In this document: positions 7,253-9,910 of the stretch, one piece after another
How the letters are laid out: each line of letters begins with the position of its first letter
How positions within the stretch are numbered: position 1 is the stretch's first letter
Assembly (NCBI GenBank): GCA_934771675.1
Contig: CAKVMF010000024.1
Coordinates: forward strand, 1-9,910
Reading direction: 5' to 3'
Source: an uncultured Clostridia bacterium
GTDB taxonomy: Bacteria > Bacillota > Clostridia > Christensenellales > UBA1242
Length of the DNA stretch: 9,910 bases
Program-made: the position numbers and the translations under genes
The notes under the pieces: generated by a model
Databases searched by the model: none
Seen by the model: the letters and a program-made list of their open reading frames with translations, nothing else
What the model was told of the DNA's origin: nothing

Positions 7253-7338
7253 GCCGAAATGGCGGAATGGCAGACGCACAAGACTCAAAATCTTGCGAGG
7301 GCAACTTCATGTGGGTTCAAGTCCCACTTTCGGCACCA
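7253..7338 (+). tRNA. tRNA-Leu, anticodon CAA
   Basis: A complete 86-base class II tRNA. The acceptor stem GCCGAAA pairs with TTTCGGC, followed by discriminator A and an encoded CCA. The anticodon stem CAAGA/TCTTG holds the loop CTCAAAA with anticodon CAA at 7286-7288, which reads the leucine codon UUG. A long variable arm (from 7296, CGAGGGCAACTTCATG) and the T-loop GTTCAAG after GTGG confirm the leucine class. It is a possible integration landmark, because element-like genes begin just downstream. Confidence 0.97.
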
Positions 7339-7341
7339 GTT

Positions 7342-7397
7342 AAAGTCTAAATCGAATACTTTTAATTAAGCGTTTGGTTTAGGCTTTTTCTTTTTCT
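7342..7397 (+). terminator. Terminator after tRNA-Leu
   Basis: AGTCTAAATC (7344-7353) pairs with GGTTTAGGCT (7376-7385), with two G-U wobbles, and flanking A-T pairs and a T-rich tail (TTTTTCTTTTT) follow. The 22-base loop contains one arm of a second, 12-bp inverted repeat shared with the next promoter. Confidence 0.8.
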
Positions 7398-7422
7398 ATT
7401 ATTGAAAAAAAATTAAAAGTAT
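7356..7422. repeat. 12-bp inverted repeat linking the tRNA terminator loop and the next promoter
   Basis: ATACTTTTAATT (7356-7367) and AATTAAAAGTAT (7411-7422) are exact reverse complements 43 bases apart. The left copy is in the loop of the tRNA terminator and the right copy in the spacer of the promoter of the orphan gene. It could be a regulator-binding pair or a chance result of AT-rich sequence. Confidence 0.5.
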
Positions 7423-7430
7423 GCTATTAT
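7402..7430 (+). promoter_or_regulatory. Strong promoter of the 287-residue orphan gene
   Basis: TTGAAA (7402-7407), a 17-base spacer and TATTAT (7425-7430), with an upstream TGC that forms an extended -10. A ribosome site AAGGAG (7438-7443) stands six bases before the ATG at 7450, so the gene is independently expressed with a very short 5' leader. Confidence 0.85.
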
Positions 7431-7449
7431 TTCAATAAAGGAGATTCGT

Positions 7450-8313
7450 ATGACAAAAATTAGCGCATTAGATTTAATGAAAAAAAATTATAATGTTCAA
7501 TTGGAAGCAGAAAAATTGAAACAATTTTTTTTTGAAGCGCCAATGTTTAGAAGAGCAAATCTATTTACTACAAATGAAACATTTACTTACAGTTCAGTTT
7601 TTGACGAATTAATGCTGCGCAATTGGAAGTTTAGACAAACATATATAACAACAAAAGAAATGTTTACACAAAATGATTTATATCTTGATTTCTCAAAAAA
7701 ATATACAAATGAACAATTAATTAATTTCTTAGAACTTATAAACAACATTTTATATGTAAAACCAAATTATGAACTAATAAGGATGAGATATGATTTGATA
7801 GTTATTGAAAATAATTATAAGTTAATGTTAGAAATTTTAGCTGCATTAATCATAAATCTTGGTCTAGATGAAAAAAAAGACCCTGACGGTTGGTATGTGT
7901 TAATTCCTAAAAATGAAGTTTTAGACAAAGCTATAGAAGATTTTTCTCCAGCTGTTCAGTGGGAAATCGTGAGCTATCTAAAAATCAAAAATGACGATTT
8001 GGAATCAAAAAGAAAACAACTAGCTCATTTAGCAACAGAGTTGTATATTGAAAAAGATAGCACTGAAAAAGGATATAGACCTTTTGATACAATTATGAAT
8101 GAATGTACACTAATATTAAACAATCTTCACATTAGACATAATAATGAAACCGGCAAATGGGAAAATGATGTAATAAAGAATATAAATAATAGTGAAGCTG
8201 TTGAATATTGTGATATGTTGTATAATAAAATGTTACAAATAATTTTGATTAGAAAAGATTTAAAAAGGCAATCAAAGATAGATAGTTTATCAAAATCTTT
8301 AAAAAACAAGTAA
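7450..8313 (+). CDS. Uncharacterised cytoplasmic protein with an NNxxIRHNN motif
   Basis: 287 residues with no signal peptide or membrane segment and a basic, lysine-rich C-terminus. I do not recognise the full protein. It appears largely helical. The N-terminal half contains FFFEAPMFRRANLF (about 26-39). The C-terminal half has a charged helix (about 180-200, KRKQLAHLATELY), then LNNLHIRHNN (223-232), then a helix with YCDMLYNKMLQII. From memory, a similar line (N-N-x-x-I-R-H-N/H-N) occurs near the end of various uncharacterised bacterial proteins, but I can name no function. The gene has its own extended -10 promoter and a good ribosome site, and it lies between a tRNA gene and a convergent site-specific recombinase. 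That position suggests mobile-element cargo, possibly a defence or regulatory gene (inference). A nearby long inverted repeat forms the 3' side of its transcript. Confidence 0.85.
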   Translation: MTKISALDLMKKNYNVQLEAEKLKQFFFEAPMFRRANLFTTNETFTYSSVFDELMLRNWKFRQTYITTKEMFTQNDLYLDFSKKYTNEQLINFLELINNILYVKPNYELIRMRYDLIVIENNYKLMLEILAALIINLGLDEKKDPDGWYVLIPKNEVLDKAIEDFSPAVQWEIVSYLKIKNDDLESKRKQLAHLATELYIEKDSTEKGYRPFDTIMNECTLILNNLHIRHNNETGKWENDVIKNINNSEAVEYCDMLYNKMLQIILIRKDLKRQSKIDSLSKSLKNK

Positions 8314-8316
8314 CAA

Positions 8317-8471
8317 GGCTGTTTATGCCGTGAAAGGTGCTTGACAACAAGACAAAATGAAACATAATATCAAGAAAGAGAAAAGAAAGAACACAATTGT
8401 TCTTTCTTTGTCTTAATTGCCAAGAATAAATCATTTTGGCGGTTGTCAAGTTCACCATGGAATAAATAGCC
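8317..8471. repeat. 155-bp imperfect inverted-repeat structure with a central hairpin
   Basis: The left arm 8317-8360 and right arm 8431-8471 are reverse complements with small gaps. Shared blocks are GGCTgTTTATgCCgTG against GGCTaTTTATtCCaTG (right arm read on the minus strand), then CTTGACAAC exactly, then CAAAATGA exactly. Two of the three differences in the first block become G-U pairs in plus-strand RNA but A-C mismatches in minus-strand RNA, so the fold suits an RNA made in the direction of the orphan gene. The 70-base centre carries a separate perfect 12-bp hairpin. The structure fills the gap between two convergent genes. It may be a structured 3' end, a small RNA, a miniature element or a recombinase-associated site. 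Confidence 0.65.
8382..8409. terminator. 12-bp hairpin, possible terminator between convergent genes
   Basis: AAAGAAAGAACA (8382-8393) and TGTTCTTTCTTT (8398-8409) are exact complements around a CAAT loop. The stem is purine-rich on one side and there is no clean T run on either side (GTCTTAATT follows on the plus strand), so termination is plausible but not certain. It lies at the centre of the larger inverted repeat. Confidence 0.55.
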
Positions 8472-8487
8472 ACGATTAAATGGCTAT
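8466..8487. repeat. Small hairpin over the recombinase stop codon
   Basis: ATAGCCA (8466-8472) and TGGCTAT (8481-8487) are exact complements with an 8-base loop. The right side includes the recombinase stop codon (8484-8486, minus strand). Its left side overlaps the outer end of the 155-bp structure, so the two folds compete. Confidence 0.5.
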
Positions 8488-9910
8488 ACATAAAATTCAA
8501 CACTCATATCAATAAATGCTGGTTGTGGTTTGTTTTGAATTATCTTTTCCATTTTGTTTTTAAGCATTAAAAAAGAGCCCTTATCGTTAGGACTCTGTAA
8601 TGTTGGTGTATTGAATGTTATTTCAACTTTATCGTTATAAAGTTTAATTTGTTTTATTAAAGCATCTATTAGTAGTAGTGGTTCTAATTTTAGTGCTTCT
8701 ATGTAAAACTTTCGTATATCTTCTTCACTTATTTTTATTGATGTTTTACTTCGTTCAACAAGAATTTGTCTTTCAATATCTTCAATCTGTTGTTCTAGTT
8801 CTTTCATTCGGTTATTAGTCGTCTTATTCACAACGCCTTGTTCAACTGCTGACATAATGTTATTAAGTGTCGTTTCGGCTTGTTTTTTGCTTTTAACAAG
8901 CATATTTAAGTTTATATTTGTTTTAGGTGTGTTTTGCAAGTCCATTAGTTTCTTAACTATTTGGTCTTGCACTTTTTGTTTAGATAATTCAGTTATTATT
9001 GTGTTTAGTAAATATTCTTCTAAAATATCTTGTCTAATTGTTTCTTTAACACAATTATTTCTATACTTTTTAATACCAATACATTTGTAATAATTTATCT
9101 TTTTGCCAAGTCTTGTAGTTCCACTTTCTGCACTTATTGGCTTGCCACAATAACCACAAACAAGTTTATTTTTAAACAAGTAAACTGTTTTTACACTGCG
9201 TTTGCCATAATGATTAACTTTACTTCTTGCTTTTACTTTTGCAAAAGTTTCATCATCAATTATTCTTGGAAACATATTTGTATATACTTCATTATCTTTT
9301 GTGTATTTACCGATATATCTTTCGTTTTTAAGTATTCCATAAATTGTATTTACTGCAAATGGTTTGCCATTTTTGTAAATACCTTTTTGAGTTAATTCTT
9401 CAATGATATTTCTTACAAATTTACCCATTGCATATTGTTTGAATATGTATTTCACAATATCTTCCTTTGTTTCATCAATTACAATTTTTCTACCATCAAT
9501 TTTATAGCCATAAGGTAGTCCACCACCTTGGTAGTTGCCTTTAAGTCTAGTTTCGTGCATACCACGCTTAACCTTTTGTGCAAGTTCTGCCGAATAGTAT
9601 TCAGCCATACCTTCAAGTAAACTTTCTAGAATTATTCCTTCTGGTGTATCAGGTATGTTTTCCATTGCAGATAACAATTTTACACCATTATCTTTTAATG
9701 CCTTTTTGTATTTTGCAGTTTCATATTTGTTTCTTGAAAATCTATCTAGTTTGTAAACAATTACATATTGCCATTCGTGATTAGAACTTTCTTTTATCAT
9801 TTTTTGAAAATCAGGTCTATTGTCGTTTGTTCCAGTCATTGCTCGGTCAATATATGTATTAAGTATAACTAAATCGTTTCTTTGAGCAAATTCTTCACAT
9901 ACTCTTAATT
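8484..9910 (-). CDS. Large serine recombinase (N-terminus outside window)
   Basis: The frame continues past its first in-frame Met at 9839 to the right edge. The upstream codons read LRVCEEFAQRNDLVILNTYIDRA, which is the usual resolvase-domain sequence before M-T-G-T-N-D-N-R-P-D-F. The gene therefore starts beyond the window, and the catalytic serine is not visible. Counting from Met 9839, the rest of the resolvase domain includes YKLDRFSRN (29-37). A linker with GLPYGYK (107-113) leads into the recombinase DNA-binding domain (to about 205). A zinc ribbon has C228, C231, C253 and C263, and a coiled-coil-rich C-terminus (about 315-365) follows. Such enzymes cut and rejoin DNA at attachment sites through a serine-DNA link and move prophages, ICEs and Tn4451-type transposons. 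It is convergent with the orphan gene and ends with TAG inside a small hairpin. Nothing in the visible part looks broken. Confidence 0.96.
   Translation of the reverse strand, partial: LRVCEEFAQRNDLVILNTYIDRAMTGTNDNRPDFQKMIKESSNHEWQYVIVYKLDRFSRNKYETAKYKKALKDNGVKLLSAMENIPDTPEGIILESLLEGMAEYYSAELAQKVKRGMHETRLKGNYQGGGLPYGYKIDGRKIVIDETKEDIVKYIFKQYAMGKFVRNIIEELTQKGIYKNGKPFAVNTIYGILKNERYIGKYTKDNEVYTNMFPRIIDDETFAKVKARSKVNHYGKRSVKTVYLFKNKLVCGYCGKPISAESGTTRLGKKINYYKCIGIKKYRNNCVKETIRQDILEEYLLNTIITELSKQKVQDQIVKKLMDLQNTPKTNINLNMLVKSKKQAETTLNNIMSAVEQGVVNKTTNNRMKELEQQIEDIERQILVERSKTSIKISEEDIRKFYIEALKLEPLLLIDALIKQIKLYNDKVEITFNTPTLQSPNDKGSFLMLKNKMEKIIQNKPQPAFIDMSVEFYV

Noticed and set aside
7253..7338. The tRNA-Leu 3' end as a duplicated attachment site
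   Set aside because: I found no second copy of the tRNA 3' end near the orphan gene or recombinase. Large serine recombinases also often use non-tRNA sites, so the link remains positional only.
9030..9395. Plus-strand reading frame of 121 residues inside the recombinase
   Set aside because: It is antisense to the zinc-ribbon and recombinase domain, rich in Phe, Ile, Tyr and Cys as expected from the complement of AT-rich coding DNA, and lacks any start signals.
8484..9839. A short recombinase of 451 residues lacking the catalytic region
   Set aside because: Codons upstream of 9839 continue as typical resolvase-domain sequence to the edge, so the missing N-terminus is a window effect and not a deletion.
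1..9910. CRISPR array or tandem short DNA repeats
   Set aside because: No regularly spaced identical repeats were seen. The repeats in the first gene are protein-level and strongly diverged, and the others are single inverted repeats.

Overview
This AT-rich window reads like chromosome from a low-GC, Gram-positive-type bacterium (Bacillota or a Mycoplasmatota-related gut lineage; this is an inference). The signs are A/T-ending codons, GGAGG-type ribosome sites close to their ATGs, sigma-A-like promoters and U-tailed hairpin terminators. All long frames close with TAA or TAG, and tryptophan is written TGG, so nothing suggests that TGA is recoded.

Layout from left to right. (1) Positions 1-2551 hold the 3' part of a large Asn/Thr/Tyr/Ser-rich, probably extracellular protein built from at least four diverged repeats; a clean terminator follows it. 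(2) Positions 2672-4849 encode a two-part flavoprotein of the old-yellow-enzyme/2,4-dienoyl-CoA reductase architecture (TIM barrel, Cys cluster, FAD/NAD domain). Several signature residues of the family are replaced. (3) Positions 4867-6447 are cysS, cysteinyl-tRNA synthetase, behind a perfect consensus promoter and a roughly 130-nt leader. A reading frame for an 8-residue peptide, MLKICCCN, with three consecutive Cys codons, lies at 4915-4941. It is followed by mutually exclusive hairpins ending in an intrinsic terminator. This looks like a complete ribosome-mediated cysteine attenuator, where a tRNA-sensing T-box would be the usual expectation in this kind of organism, and it is the main discovery candidate here. 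(4) Positions 6455-7180, seven bases after cysS, encode a Nudix-fold protein whose catalytic Nudix box is degenerate. (5) Positions 7253-7338 are a tRNA-Leu(CAA) with encoded CCA, preceded by a perfect 15-bp inverted repeat and followed by a terminator.

(6) From 7402 rightward the region looks accessory. It holds a 287-residue orphan protein with its own strong promoter, then a 155-bp imperfect inverted-repeat structure with a central hairpin. A convergent large serine recombinase follows; its N-terminus and catalytic serine lie beyond the right edge. The window probably crosses from core chromosome into one end of an integrated element next to the tRNA gene, although no duplicated attachment site is visible.

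How the parts work together: the Cys leader would let cysS, and by read-through the co-transcribed Nudix-like gene, respond to the supply of charged Cys-tRNA. The recombinase and orphan gene are best read as mobile-element machinery and possible cargo.
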